A program made the translations under genes and the position numbers. A DNA stretch of 64,000 bases from contig AP023053.1 in the NCBI GenBank assembly GCA_019703815.1, positions 916,995 through 980,994 on the forward strand, read 5' to 3'. Shown piece after piece: positions 1 through 9,492 of the stretch. The stretch is from Thaumasiovibrio occultus (GTDB lineage Bacteria > Pseudomonadota > Gammaproteobacteria > Enterobacterales > Vibrionaceae). The notes beneath the pieces are model-generated. The model saw only the letters and a program-made list of their open reading frames with translations. It made no database searches and was not told where the DNA came from. Position 1 is the stretch's first letter. Every line of letters starts with the position of its first letter.

Positions 1-220
1 CATGGTGAATATCGAAATGGCAACTCACAATGTTGCTGTAGAGCTGCTCAAAGTAGCCGATTAAGTTTTCCAGCCCTTCAATACGATGCGCGGGATCTTC
101 GAATACCACTTCCTCGTGATAAATCGTGTTCAATTGGGCCAAATTGTGTTTATCGAGCGAGCCATAAATTTGAATGAATCGATCCAGTCCGCTCTCTATC
201 CGTGTCGCTGTACTAACCAT
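1..220 (-). CDS. NTF2/SnoaL-like protein, partial (3' end outside window)
   Basis: The reading frame opens at an ATG at 220 and runs off the window edge, leaving about 73 N-terminal residues. The visible part (TRIESGLDRFIQIYGSLD, then EEVVFEDPAHRIEG) has the pattern of SnoaL/NTF2-like polyketide-cyclase folds, where an Asp-rich strand follows the first two helices. The start overlaps the last 8 bases of phrB, so it is the fourth gene of the photolyase operon and probably translationally coupled. In related Vibrio such a gene leads into a photo-oxidative-stress cluster; that is recalled context, not seen here. Function is inferred from fold and neighbours only. Confidence 0.75.
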   Translation of the reverse strand, partial: MVSTATRIESGLDRFIQIYGSLDKHNLAQLNTIYHEEVVFEDPAHRIEGLENLIGYFEQLYSNIVSCHFDIHH

Positions 221-1655
221 CACACTGCTCCGCTTCGACCTGTTGTTTGGCAAACTTGAATCGGTCGATGATCTCAAGCCGCGACTTGGCGTGATCCACA
301 ACAGGCGTCGGGTATCCGCTGAAGGCAAAGTCCGACCACTTTTCTGGTTGATGGCAGTATCGCGGTGGACAATTCTCTAATTCTTTTATCCACTTACGAA
401 TAAATTCCCCTTCAGGATCAAACCGCTGCCCTTGGGTTGTCGGGTTAAACACGCGAAAGTAAGGTTGGGCATCCGTGCCAGTAGAAGCGGCCCATTGCCA
501 TCCCCCATTGTTTGAGGCGAAGTCACAATCGATCAGCTTTTGCGAAAAATAGGCTTCGCCATGACGCCAATCGATCAACAGATCTTTGGTCAGAAAACTC
601 GCCACAATCATACGCAGTCGGTTATGCATCCAGCCGGTCTGATTGAGTTGACGCATCGCGGCATCCACGATCGGATAACCGGTGCGCCCCTCTTGCCATG
701 CTTTAAGCAAGCCTTCATCGCTATCCCACACCACGCGATCAGTCCATGGCGTAAACGCACGATGCATACACAACTCTGGATGCGCATCGAGCAAATGCTT
801 GTAGAACTCGCGCCAAACCAACTCGCTAAGCCAAGTAAACGGGCCGTTCTCGGCTTGGTATCGGCATTCGGGAAAGGCGAGTTGCAAGCTAGCCAAACAC
901 TGCCTTGCCGACAGTGCACCAATTGCTAAATAAGGCGACAAGCCACTTGTGCCATTCACGGCAGGAAAATCACGTTGATCGCGATATTGCTGGGCGCGCT
1001 GCTGGCAAAACTCAGTAAGTTGCTGGCTAATTTCCTCGTCAAGAACGGCATAAGCACGACTGTCTTGGCGCGGATACGCCCAAGTTACCTCGTCAGCATT
1101 GGCGTTTACTGCCCCCTTCACCGCCTGCGGCGCAGGCAATGGCGAGGCATCAACTAAAGCCAATTGACGCAACCACGCTTTGCGAAACGGGGTAAACACA
1201 CGGTAGATCTCACCGCGCCCGTTCAACACAGTTCCGGGCGGCAAAATACACTGCTCATCAAAACCGCTGAACTTCACCCCATCCGCTTGTAACTGCTCAA
1301 TAACCTGCTGATCACGGCGTTTTTCATTGATGGGGTATTCTTTGTTGCAAAACAGATGGGCAATGCCTTGCTGGCGACAAAGCGTGGCAATGGTTGCTGG
1401 CACTGCCGCAAAGTCATCACACTCTTGGATGTGCAAAGGAATGCCCCGCGCGGCAAGTGCTTGTCGTAGCACCTGTAAACGACGAAAAATGAAATCAGAC
1501 TGAATAGGCGCAAACTGATGTTGTTGCCACTGCGCTGGTGTGGCGATAAACACCGCTTCCACCTGCTGATAATGCTGACAAGCTGCCGACAGTGCCGGGT
1601 TATCTTCTATTCTCAGATCAGTGCGAAACCACACCAGCGCTTTTTCAGACTTCAT
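213..1655 (-). CDS. phrB: Deoxyribodipyrimidine photolyase
   Basis: Class I CPD photolyase of 480 residues, close to the usual 470-480. It repairs cyclobutane pyrimidine dimers using blue light, reduced FAD and an antenna chromophore. The N-terminal alpha/beta antenna domain starts at residue 5 (ALVWFRTDLRIEDNPAL) and covers about 1-165; the FAD-binding helical domain covers about 275-475 and contains the family signatures WREFYKHLL, GYPIVDAAMRQLNQTGWMHN and NNGGWQWAASTGTDAQPYFR. The start has a GAGGAG Shine-Dalgarno. The first 11 bases overlap the end of the MerR gene and the end overlaps the NTF2-like gene, indicating a tightly coupled operon that is probably light or redox induced. Confidence 0.97.
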   Translation of the reverse strand: MKSEKALVWFRTDLRIEDNPALSAACQHYQQVEAVFIATPAQWQQHQFAPIQSDFIFRRLQVLRQALAARGIPLHIQECDDFAAVPATIATLCRQQGIAHLFCNKEYPINEKRRDQQVIEQLQADGVKFSGFDEQCILPPGTVLNGRGEIYRVFTPFRKAWLRQLALVDASPLPAPQAVKGAVNANADEVTWAYPRQDSRAYAVLDEEISQQLTEFCQQRAQQYRDQRDFPAVNGTSGLSPYLAIGALSARQCLASLQLAFPECRYQAENGPFTWLSELVWREFYKHLLDAHPELCMHRAFTPWTDRVVWDSDEGLLKAWQEGRTGYPIVDAAMRQLNQTGWMHNRLRMIVASFLTKDLLIDWRHGEAYFSQKLIDCDFASNNGGWQWAASTGTDAQPYFRVFNPTTQGQRFDPEGEFIRKWIKELENCPPRYCHQPEKWSDFAFSGYPTPVVDHAKSRLEIIDRFKFAKQQVEAEQCDG

Positions 1656-2430
1656 TCTGCTGCTCCTCGCCAGTCACATCTTGACGCCACTGACTGTGTA
1701 TCGCCGCACACGGCCCTACGAATTCAACGTGGGTATTGAGTTTTTCAATCGCCGCTAATTGCTCTCGCGTTAATCGCACTTCACTGGCAATCACTATTTT
1801 CTGAACATCTATCAACTTGAGATCGCTGTAATCATCTAAGCGGTCAAACATGTGATAGGCATAGCCGTCTTGGGCGATCTGCATTAGATAGAGCCAATGC
1901 TTGTGCGTTGCGGTTTCATGGGTGGCTAGCACACACAGCCCTTTTTTCGTCGCCTTACGTTTCGCCAGTAGTGACGCACAGCGTTGAAGCACCACACTTT
2001 GCCATAAGCGCGCAATGCAGGGTCTTGCCGGATTACTGGCAAGCATTTCATCAATCGGCTCTACCACTTTCTGCGCAAAGACCCCAATCGGGTAGGTCTT
2101 CATTAAATCGTTAACCCGCGCTTCGACAGCGGTTGCTCTGCCTGCCTGCAAATCTTGCTGCAGCTCGGTGAGATCCAAGCCTTCCTCCGTGGGTGCGAGT
2201 GAAGGCTCTTTGAGCAACGCTTTAACCTTGCTAATGGCGACACCTTTTTCTAGCCACTTGTTAATGGCGTGGATGGTATCAATATCTTCTTGGCTATATA
2301 GACGATGACCTTTTTCGGTGCGCAGAGGTTTCAGCAAACCATAGCGTCGCTGCCATGCTCGCAAGGTCACGCTATTGACGCCCACAATTTCGGCCACTTC
2401 GCCGATGGAATAGTACAACTTAGAGTCCAT
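1645..2430 (-). CDS. MerR-family regulator of the photolyase operon (LitR/CarH-like)
   Basis: A 261-residue regulator. Residues 5-75 form the MerR winged helix (YSIGEVAEIVGVNSVTLRAW, then RRYGLL and RLYSQEDI). The rest resembles the LitR/CarH layout: a four-helix region (about 95-165) followed by a Rossmann-like segment. The cobalamin signature E-x-H-x-x-G is not intact: the matching stretch reads ATHKHW, keeping the His but losing Glu and Gly. The protein may therefore not bind B12 in the CarH way. It lies between the DUF523-DUF1722 gene (11-base overlap) and phrB (11-base overlap). The four TTGTACAA palindromes upstream of the operon are the obvious candidate operator, so autoregulation is inferred. 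Confidence 0.88.
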   Translation of the reverse strand: MDSKLYYSIGEVAEIVGVNSVTLRAWQRRYGLLKPLRTEKGHRLYSQEDIDTIHAINKWLEKGVAISKVKALLKEPSLAPTEEGLDLTELQQDLQAGRATAVEARVNDLMKTYPIGVFAQKVVEPIDEMLASNPARPCIARLWQSVVLQRCASLLAKRKATKKGLCVLATHETATHKHWLYLMQIAQDGYAYHMFDRLDDYSDLKLIDVQKIVIASEVRLTREQLAAIEKLNTHVEFVGPCAAIHSQWRQDVTGEEQQNEV

Positions 2431-3361
2431 ATCGTAGTTTCAACTCCTTAGGATATGGCTGCAGATAAACCTGAGACATCAGGTATTCATCTGGATATTC
2501 TGAGAGGTAGTGATTGATCAACGTCAGCACACCCAGTAGCGGCAGATCGCCGTGACGGTAGTCCAAAATAAGCTCAGTGAGCTCGGCTTTTTGCTGCTTG
2601 GTCAGGCTGCGTTTGAAATACCCTTGAATGTGCTGCAAGGTACAGGTGTTGTTCTTCTTGCTGGCATTGATCTTCAGTGCGTCCATCAGTTTTTGACGAT
2701 AAAGCACATAGAATTCATCGAAGTCATAGTTGACGATCTCACCAACCATTTTGCCTAGCTCGCGGTAAAGTGCTTGGCTGTGCGCCATCAACACCAGTTT
2801 GTAGCGAGAGTGAAAATCAATAATCGATTTGGTGGTTCTTTCGGCCGTTGACTCATAAAAGTCATGCAGGGCGAACACGCGGAAGACAAAGTTCTCACGC
2901 AGCACAGGATCATGCAGCCGACCATCTTCCTCAACCGGTAACCAAGGGTACTTTTTCATCAGCTCTCGGGTAAACAATCCCGTTGTACCACCGGGAATGG
3001 TGTGACCGTTTTCCATGTAGAGTTTTACACGCTCCATGCCACAGGTCGGCGATTTAGCGCACACCAAAAAGCCGCACAACTGCTCAAACGACGGCAATTT
3101 TTTCTCCGTAAAACCCAGCATAGAGTCAGTGAAATCAACCGATGTATCTCTGGTGCTGACCAAGCGAATATCGCCCTGCTTTTCTAGCAGACGGATCGTG
3201 GGACGAGGCGTTCCCATACCCGCGCCCATTTCAGGACAGACTGGCTGGAAATTGAAAAAGCGAGACAGCTCATCCACCGCAAAACGATTCATTTTATGGC
3301 CACCATCAAAGCGTACTTTTTCACCTAGAACACAAGCACTTATTCCGACATTGATTTTCAT
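2420..3361 (-). CDS. DUF523 and DUF1722 domain protein (YbgA-like)
   Basis: A 313-residue protein. The DUF523 part (about 1-150) begins ISACVLGEKVRFDGGHK and contains CPEMGAGMGTPRPTIRL and the Cys motif CAKSPTCG. The DUF1722/YbgA part (about 190-305) contains KLVLMAHSQALYRELGK. DUF1722 proteins are often encoded beside photolyases; biochemical function is not established to my knowledge, though the conserved cysteines suggest metal or Fe-S binding. It is the first gene of the operon, starting at an ATG with an AGAGGA Shine-Dalgarno directly below the TTGTACAA cluster. Its last 11 bases overlap the MerR gene. Confidence 0.92.
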   Translation of the reverse strand: MKINVGISACVLGEKVRFDGGHKMNRFAVDELSRFFNFQPVCPEMGAGMGTPRPTIRLLEKQGDIRLVSTRDTSVDFTDSMLGFTEKKLPSFEQLCGFLVCAKSPTCGMERVKLYMENGHTIPGGTTGLFTRELMKKYPWLPVEEDGRLHDPVLRENFVFRVFALHDFYESTAERTTKSIIDFHSRYKLVLMAHSQALYRELGKMVGEIVNYDFDEFYVLYRQKLMDALKINASKKNNTCTLQHIQGYFKRSLTKQQKAELTELILDYRHGDLPLLGVLTLINHYLSEYPDEYLMSQVYLQPYPKELKLRYGL

Positions 3362-3372
3362 AAGCAGTCCTC

Positions 3373-3445
3373 TTGTACAAGATTTTCACTTTGTACAAGC
3401 TTAGTTAACAAATGGATCATTGTACAAGACATTTTTTTTGTACAA
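3373..3445 (-). promoter_or_regulatory. Cluster of four TTGTACAA palindromes in the photolyase-operon promoter
   Basis: Perfect TTGTACAA sites lie at 3373-3380, 3391-3398, 3420-3427 and 3438-3445. They form two identical composite units, each TTGTACAA-N10-TTGTACAA, so the centre spacing within each pair is 18 bp. On the minus strand the outer sites can also supply TTGTAC -35 and TACAAT -10 like hexamers. A minus-strand TGATCC (3419 to 3414) lies between the pairs, reminiscent of the -35 of ChrR-linked sigma-E promoters, but no matching TAAG -10 is correctly spaced. Binding by the operon's own MerR protein is inferred from position and from TGTACA-type LitR operators. Confidence 0.75.
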
Positions 3446-3899
3446 CTTCAAAATCGGCGACAACATCACACTCTAACAATGCGATGAAAATAGAGATAAA
3501 CCTATGGAAAACCTGATGTTTGATAAGAAAATCTTACGCAGCTGATGGGTAAGTTAAACGAAATGACTTGACGTGAAATTTGGTGCGAGATCGATAACAA
3601 CTGCGTCAAACGAAAGGCAGGCAATCATTGTTTCGTCTCAATTGGCGGGTTATTATTAGCGTTATCAATTCTCAGAAAACAACAGATGACGACACTCGTA
3701 TTCAACAATACGACTGCCTTTGGCACTCTCTTCACAAGCACTTCCCTGCCTCTATTGCGACTGATTATTGCGACTGAATTTGCTGTTGCCGTTTCTGTTG
3801 CCATCGCTATTACTGATCGCAACTGACTAACGCCTTACTGAGGTTCACGGCAGATTATTTTCGGCACTGTGCCGCGCTTTTTCTGGTATCGAGTAAACC
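3446..3899. other. Intergenic region without a supported gene
   Basis: About 450 bases between the photolyase operon promoter and the nitrilase-like gene. A 65-codon minus-strand reading frame (3625-3822) has no Shine-Dalgarno and an unconvincing composition. The region presumably holds the promoter of the downstream plus-strand gene, but no clear -35/-10 pair stands out. Confidence 0.5.
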
Positions 3900-4742
3900 A
3901 TGTATAACAACCCACAACTGCACGTTGGTATCGCGCAGATCGCCCCTGAGTTGGGCAAAATCGACGTAAATCTTCATAAACACCTGCAGTGGATCGAAGA
4001 AGGCCATAGCCGCAACCTCGATGTCTTAGTGTTTCCTGAGTTATCGCTGACCGGTTACCGTCTGCGCACCCTAGTACAAGATGTCGCTATCTCACTTCAC
4101 GATCCGATTATCGATGAACTGGCTGCCGCGGCGGGCAATATGGCGGTGAGTTTTGGCTTTGTGGAAGCGGTGAATTTGGGCGAGTTTGCTAACACCGTGG
4201 TGACGGTCAAAAACGGCCAAATTATCCACCTTCATCGCAAAATCAATCTCGCCAACTATGGTGAAAACGAAGAAGCGAAATGGTTTTGCAATGGCAGCGA
4301 GCTCGACCCGTTTGCCGTGGCACAGGGTTGGCAATCTCATGTACTGATCAGTGCCGATTTATGGAACCCGGCGTTGAGTCATGTCGCGATGCTCGATAAA
4401 CCGAGCTTGCTCATCGCGCCCATTTGCTCGACTGACGACATCAACACCATCGCCTACTCCAACTCTAATTGTTGGAAAACCAACGTTGAGTTTTTAAGCA
4501 TGACCTATGGCGTGAATATGTTACTGGCTAACACCTGTGGCAATGACGGCAATAACCAGTTTTGGGGCGGCTCTCGGATCATGAACGCCTTTGGCCAATG
4601 CGTGGCAGAAGCCGGTTATGATGAAGTGATGATCAGCGCCATCGTCTCAACCGTCGATATCGCTGCGGCACGCTTCCAACTGCCCACCTTGCGTGACGCG
4701 AACTCGTCATTAATTGCCAAGTTGCTGCAAAAGCACCTATAA
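3900..4742 (+). CDS. Nitrilase-superfamily (carbon-nitrogen hydrolase fold) protein with Cys-to-Ser active site
   Basis: A 280-residue protein covering the CN-hydrolase domain from residue 7 (LHVGIAQIAPELGKI). The catalytic Glu is visible as E47 in FPELSLTGY and the Lys as K114 in HRKINLANYG. At the nucleophile position, where the family normally has I-C-E-D-L-W, the sequence reads ISADLWNP, so the Cys is S151 and the following Glu is Ala. The codon is AGT, read unambiguously. Members without the Cys are normally not amidases, so a binding or regulatory role is possible. It is monocistronic, followed by a small GC-rich hairpin near 4796-4814 and then the IS110 element. Confidence 0.85.
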   Translation: MYNNPQLHVGIAQIAPELGKIDVNLHKHLQWIEEGHSRNLDVLVFPELSLTGYRLRTLVQDVAISLHDPIIDELAAAAGNMAVSFGFVEAVNLGEFANTVVTVKNGQIIHLHRKINLANYGENEEAKWFCNGSELDPFAVAQGWQSHVLISADLWNPALSHVAMLDKPSLLIAPICSTDDINTIAYSNSNCWKTNVEFLSMTYGVNMLLANTCGNDGNNQFWGGSRIMNAFGQCVAEAGYDEVMISAIVSTVDIAAARFQLPTLRDANSSLIAKLLQKHL

Positions 4743-4859
4743 ACTAAGGCATCTATAACCAAAATCCAATATCGATACGAGTCGGTAGCCGAGTGCGGGT
4801 GTCCTTCACCCGCCTTGATCGGTTTTGTATGGATAATAACCAGCAAATAAGGGTAATGT

Positions 4860-4999
4860 GAGACCCAGGCTTTAGCTGCAACTAAAGCTTTCTATGTAAC
4901 AGTTCGTTTGAACGCTGGATCCTCAATCGAGAGACCGATAACAAACAAGAACGTTACATAGGACTCCAAGCATCAACCTCGAATAGTCGACTGGGTCTC
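4860..4999 (+). ncRNA. Structured non-coding region of the IS110 element, candidate bridge RNA
   Basis: The 174 bases before the transposase carry nested inverted repeats. A perfect 9-bp closing stem joins GAGACCCAG (4860-4868) to CTGGGTCTC (4991-4999). Inside it, hairpin 1 is GCTTTAG/CTAAAGC (4869-4888, 6-base loop). Hairpin 2 pairs CTATGTAAC (4892-4900) with GTTACATAG (4953-4961), continuing through GTTC/GAAC and GTTTG/CAAAC with small bulges, and has an apical loop of about 31 bases. IS110-group elements express a bridge RNA from the left-end non-coding region to pair with donor and target DNA; position and size fit. Guide loops were not matched to targets. Confidence 0.6.
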
Positions 5000-5027
5000 G
5001 AACCCGCATTTCGCAAGCAAGAGTTAG

Positions 5028-5990
<963 letters not shown>

Positions 5991-6221
5991 TGATTGACGC
6001 CATAGTCGTTTGTTAGTCTGTTTCTGTTTCTAAATAATCTCACTGCCCGCTTTCCTTCACATCACAACTGCCTAGTTTTCAATTCAAATCCATCTAGACT
6101 TGAAAGATCTCCCAAACTAGTTGGTGAGCAAATAGCCCTACTCTTCACAATGTTAAACTGCTGTCAGAATATTTAGACAATACCGCCATCGGGCAATGGC
6201 TCTTATCAAGGAATGAGACAG

Positions 6222-7277
6222 ATGAACAAAGGGATAGTGATCGCCGCCATTTTCGCATTGATGGCGTTCATTGCTGTCGACCATCTCGGCCGACCAAAGG
6301 CTGACGTGTTAGTTTCACAACCGAGTTACGATGCTCTGATCAAACAAATCAACAAAAATGAACTGCGTAATTTGCACAGTTTATTAGTCTGGCGGCAGGG
6401 TGAAGTGGAGCTAGAGCTGTATCGTGAAACCAAAGGTATGTATGGCTTTGAGACGTTAGATAAAGTGCCCGTCGGGCCAGATGTGATCCACAATGTCCAC
6501 TCTGTGTCTAAGTCGATTACCGCGCTGTTACTGATGATCGCCATCGACGATGGCAAAATCGACAGTGTTGAGACACCGGTGCTGACCTATTTCCCTGAAC
6601 TCAACATTGATAGCGAGGATCCGCGCTGGGCAATCACCTTGTTTGATGCGCTAAATATGGAAACCGGATTGGCAATCGACGAGTTAGAGCCCGATTACAG
6701 CGACCCTAATAACGATTGGACCGCAATGTTCCAACAGACCGATTTGGTGAGCTGGATTTTTGCCAAAGACGTCGCCGAAGCGCCGGGTAACACCTATCGT
6801 TATACGGGCGCTGCCACCATGTTATTAGCATTGGCAATTGAACGTGCCTATCAGCAGCCTATTGATACCATCGCAGAAGAAAAGCTGTTTTTACCGTTAG
6901 GGATCACTAACTACAAATGGGAAAAATACCCACAAAACGATCTAGTCGGCGCAGATTTTGGCCTGCGGATGACCAGTCGAGATCTGCTTAAAGTGGGCCA
7001 ACTGATCCTCGCCCGTGGTCAATGGCAAAATCAAACTGTAATCCAACCACACTGGTTCGATGCTCTTGCCGAGTCTAACGCGCAAGCGCGTCACATCGCC
7101 TCAGGTTACAGCCACCAGTTTTGGCTTCCTGAAAAACTCAGCGGCGCTATCATGGCGATTGGTTTTGGTGAGCAATATTTGATTGTCAGCCCTGAAAGTG
7201 ACACGGTTATCGTCACCACTGCGGGTAACTATCAAGGCCCTCAGGCAATTTGGCGACACATTGACGCAATTTTGTAG
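6222..7277 (+). CDS. Serine hydrolase of the beta-lactamase/PBP-like family (probably periplasmic)
   Basis: A 351-residue protein with an N-terminal hydrophobic segment (GIVIAAIFALMAFIAVDHLG) acting as signal peptide or anchor. The SxxK motif is visible in HSVSKSITALLLM, and YRYTGAATMLLALAIE fits the second-motif region with Tyr but without a clear Asn. Such class-C-like serine hydrolases include D-aminopeptidases, esterases and PBP4-like enzymes; substrate cannot be read from sequence. ATG 6222 is chosen because AAGGA (6208-6212) lies 9 bases upstream; the ATG at 6213 abuts it. The gene is single and immediately follows the IS110 element. Confidence 0.85.
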   Translation: MNKGIVIAAIFALMAFIAVDHLGRPKADVLVSQPSYDALIKQINKNELRNLHSLLVWRQGEVELELYRETKGMYGFETLDKVPVGPDVIHNVHSVSKSITALLLMIAIDDGKIDSVETPVLTYFPELNIDSEDPRWAITLFDALNMETGLAIDELEPDYSDPNNDWTAMFQQTDLVSWIFAKDVAEAPGNTYRYTGAATMLLALAIERAYQQPIDTIAEEKLFLPLGITNYKWEKYPQNDLVGADFGLRMTSRDLLKVGQLILARGQWQNQTVIQPHWFDALAESNAQARHIASGYSHQFWLPEKLSGAIMAIGFGEQYLIVSPESDTVIVTTAGNYQGPQAIWRHIDAIL

Positions 7278-7416
7278 CCAAACGAAATTTCAGAACACGC
7301 CAAATGCCGCAAAGGCACTTTATATCGCAGAAGCGGTTTAGTAGCGGCTTGACTGACTCATCCCTTGGGAGATCTCTTGCTAGTAAAAGAAGATTGCAAG
7401 CGCGTTACGCCAAACC

Positions 7417-7971
7417 TTACCGCTGGCGCGCTTGCCAGTCGGTGGCAGCGAGACGGTACATCACATGCGCACACAGCGGGCTCTCTTTTGCGACGCTGGG
7501 ATGGTCAAACCGCTGCGTTAGGCGCATCATACCCAGTTTTTCCATCACCCGTTGCGACGGCTGATTAATCGCAGCGGTATAGGCGTAAAGCGCAGTTTCA
7601 TTGAGGTGTTCAAACGCAAACTGAATACAAGCACTGGCCGCTTCTGGCGCATAACCGCAACCCCAATAGCGTTTGTCTATTCGCCACAACAGCTCAAGCA
7701 AGGGCGCATTGGGAATACCTCGCAGCGTCTGTTTTACTAACCCCACGATGCCCACAAACTCACCCGTCGCTTTCTCGTCGATGGCAAACACGCCCCACCC
7801 TTGTTGCGCGAACAAAGCGGTGAGTTTGTCGAAAAACGCCGCATTTTGCTGCGCATCTAGCACCGATGGAAAGTAACGCATGGTCTCTTTATCGCGGTGC
7901 ATCGCCGCCAATGAGGCCAAATCGGAGGTCTGCAAACAGCGCAGTCGTAACCGGGGTGTTGTCAGCTCCAT
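7417..7971 (-). CDS. GNAT-family N-acetyltransferase (RimJ/RimL type)
   Basis: A 184-residue acetyl-CoA-dependent N-acyltransferase. It starts with the RimJ/RimL-type strand TPRLRLRCLQTSDLASL and contains GYAPEAASACIQFAFEHL, the acetyl-CoA pyrophosphate-binding stretch, then SQRVMEKLGM, typical of the family. ATG 7971 is preferred because AGGAG lies just upstream; an extended frame to 7992 lacks one. The acceptor may be a protein N-terminus or small amine, not determinable here. The gene stands alone. Confidence 0.88.
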   Translation of the reverse strand: MELTTPRLRLRCLQTSDLASLAAMHRDKETMRYFPSVLDAQQNAAFFDKLTALFAQQGWGVFAIDEKATGEFVGIVGLVKQTLRGIPNAPLLELLWRIDKRYWGCGYAPEAASACIQFAFEHLNETALYAYTAAINQPSQRVMEKLGMMRLTQRFDHPSVAKESPLCAHVMYRLAATDWQARQR

Positions 7972-8031
7972 CTTTGCTCCTATTGCTTCCACGCTATCGC
8001 GGTACTAAAAATATGCTGCGTTCTCGCATAA

Positions 8032-8056
8032 AAAATGCAGCCATTGGCTGCATTTT
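8032..8056 (-). terminator. Intrinsic terminator after the FAD oxidoreductase gene
   Basis: An 11-bp perfect stem AAAATGCAGCC/GGCTGCATTTT with a 3-base loop, followed by a T run on the minus strand, just below the stop codon at 8074. Confidence 0.8.
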
Positions 8057-8073
8057 GAGGCGTTATATTGGTG

Positions 8074-9492
8074 TTAACCGAGTTGGTTGACCCCGTAGGT
8101 TTGTGCCAACGCTGCCGGATAACCGCGAGAAAGCGCAATAGCTTTGGCTTTGTCTTCAACTTGCGCCGCTGAAATCTCTTCTGGGCAGAACACGAACATC
8201 GGCGTTTCATACCATGTCGTCAGTTTTTCCGTCAGCGCTTCCACTGCGGCAATGGCTGATGACGCTTTCACGATTTCAGTGCGAGCGTAATTGGTGCCTT
8301 CAAAGGAAATCCCCGCAGCACGCAAGGTTGGATCGCCACCCGGAATTTGCTGCGCGCCGCACAGCGGTTGACCCGCAACTTCTGCATTTGAAAAACTCGG
8401 TACAAATTGTCCAAGGTGCGCAATGGCGCGTTCGGTACGCTCAGTAATGTCGGCTTGCGGCCAATTACGCATCGCCTTTTGCACGAGTGCATCCGGCAGG
8501 TTTGGCTGCGCATCAGTATCAGTCGATGAGACTAAACCGCCTTCAAATAAGGTGATGGTTTCGGTCATCCCATGTAACTGGAAAAAACCATCCGCGTAAG
8601 GGGTTAGCTGTGCCATCCCTTGCGGTGTACCGCGCTCACCGTGGAAAATCACTTCTGGCCACATGCCTTGTGCAGACGGCCAATGCGTTACGTACGCGGC
8701 TTTGTATTCCACCATGCGATCGCGTTTCAACGCGAGCATGTTGTCTACGCTACCCGAGCGGAAACCACAGGCGTTAAGAATAAAATCAACCGGATATTGC
8801 GCTTCATCCGTTTCAATGCACCAACCTTCACCGTCTGCGCTAATGTGGCGAACTGGCGTGTTAAGGTGAACACGCGCATCAGGGTGGTCCATCAAACTCA
8901 GCTCAGCGGTGGCAGCCATGCGGAACACGCTGAGGCCGTATTCTTGCACTAACACCACGGGATACTTAAGTTGATCTAGATTGACGTGTTGCGCGAACGG
9001 CACCATCCAATCGTCCAAGCTCGACGGCTTGCTGACCAACTGGGCGGACTTCAAGACTTCTAACGCTGCACGATCGTATAACGCAAAATAGTCGCTCGGC
9101 TCACCCAACACTTTGTTGCTTTCATCGTTCGCCACCAGCTCAGCGTAGGTATCGCGCAGCAGATGCAAACGTTCTAGCAGCTCGTCAGGGTTGCCGTTAT
9201 CGCTCAGCGGTACGGCGATAATGGTCGGGCGCTCGTTCGCACAGTGTGGGAAAAGCTTCATGGTATCGATAGACTCTTTGAGCAAGGTGATACATTGCTC
9301 GCTGCTGATCTCTCGATACAAATTACCACCAGCATGCAAATGGCAAACTGGCGGACCGTTCACTAACCCATCACCCGCTTCAAACAACTCCACGGTATAG
9401 CCATTGTCGGTGAGATGCATTGCGGCCACGGCGCCGGCTATGCCTCCACCAATCACGCCAATGACAGGTTGTTTCGCTTTACTTACTGACAT
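8074..9492 (-). CDS. FAD-dependent oxidoreductase (DAO-like fold)
   Basis: About 472 residues. The N-terminal dinucleotide-binding motif is VIGVIGGGIAGAVAAMHL followed by the acidic end of strand 2 (VELFEAGDG). A second FAD-fold element appears later as YPVDFILNACGFRSG. These are glycine/D-amino-acid oxidase-like flavoproteins; substrate unknown. The start is uncertain: ATG 9492 gives a compact N-terminus, while ATG 9498 and GTG 9519 are also in frame and none has a strong Shine-Dalgarno. A sequence resembling half a Fur box (ATAATCATTATT, about 9491-9502) overlaps these starts. No operon partner; a terminator follows. Confidence 0.82.
   Translation of the reverse strand: MSVSKAKQPVIGVIGGGIAGAVAAMHLTDNGYTVELFEAGDGLVNGPPVCHLHAGGNLYREISSEQCITLLKESIDTMKLFPHCANERPTIIAVPLSDNGNPDELLERLHLLRDTYAELVANDESNKVLGEPSDYFALYDRAALEVLKSAQLVSKPSSLDDWMVPFAQHVNLDQLKYPVVLVQEYGLSVFRMAATAELSLMDHPDARVHLNTPVRHISADGEGWCIETDEAQYPVDFILNACGFRSGSVDNMLALKRDRMVEYKAAYVTHWPSAQGMWPEVIFHGERGTPQGMAQLTPYADGFFQLHGMTETITLFEGGLVSSTDTDAQPNLPDALVQKAMRNWPQADITERTERAIAHLGQFVPSFSNAEVAGQPLCGAQQIPGGDPTLRAAGISFEGTNYARTEIVKASSAIAAVEALTEKLTTWYETPMFVFCPEEISAAQVEDKAKAIALSRGYPAALAQTYGVNQLG

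Noticed and set aside
3625-3822. 65-codon minus-strand frame in the photolyase/nitrilase intergenic region
   Set aside because: No Shine-Dalgarno, odd composition rich in Val/Asn/Arg without a pattern, and no neighbouring operon context.
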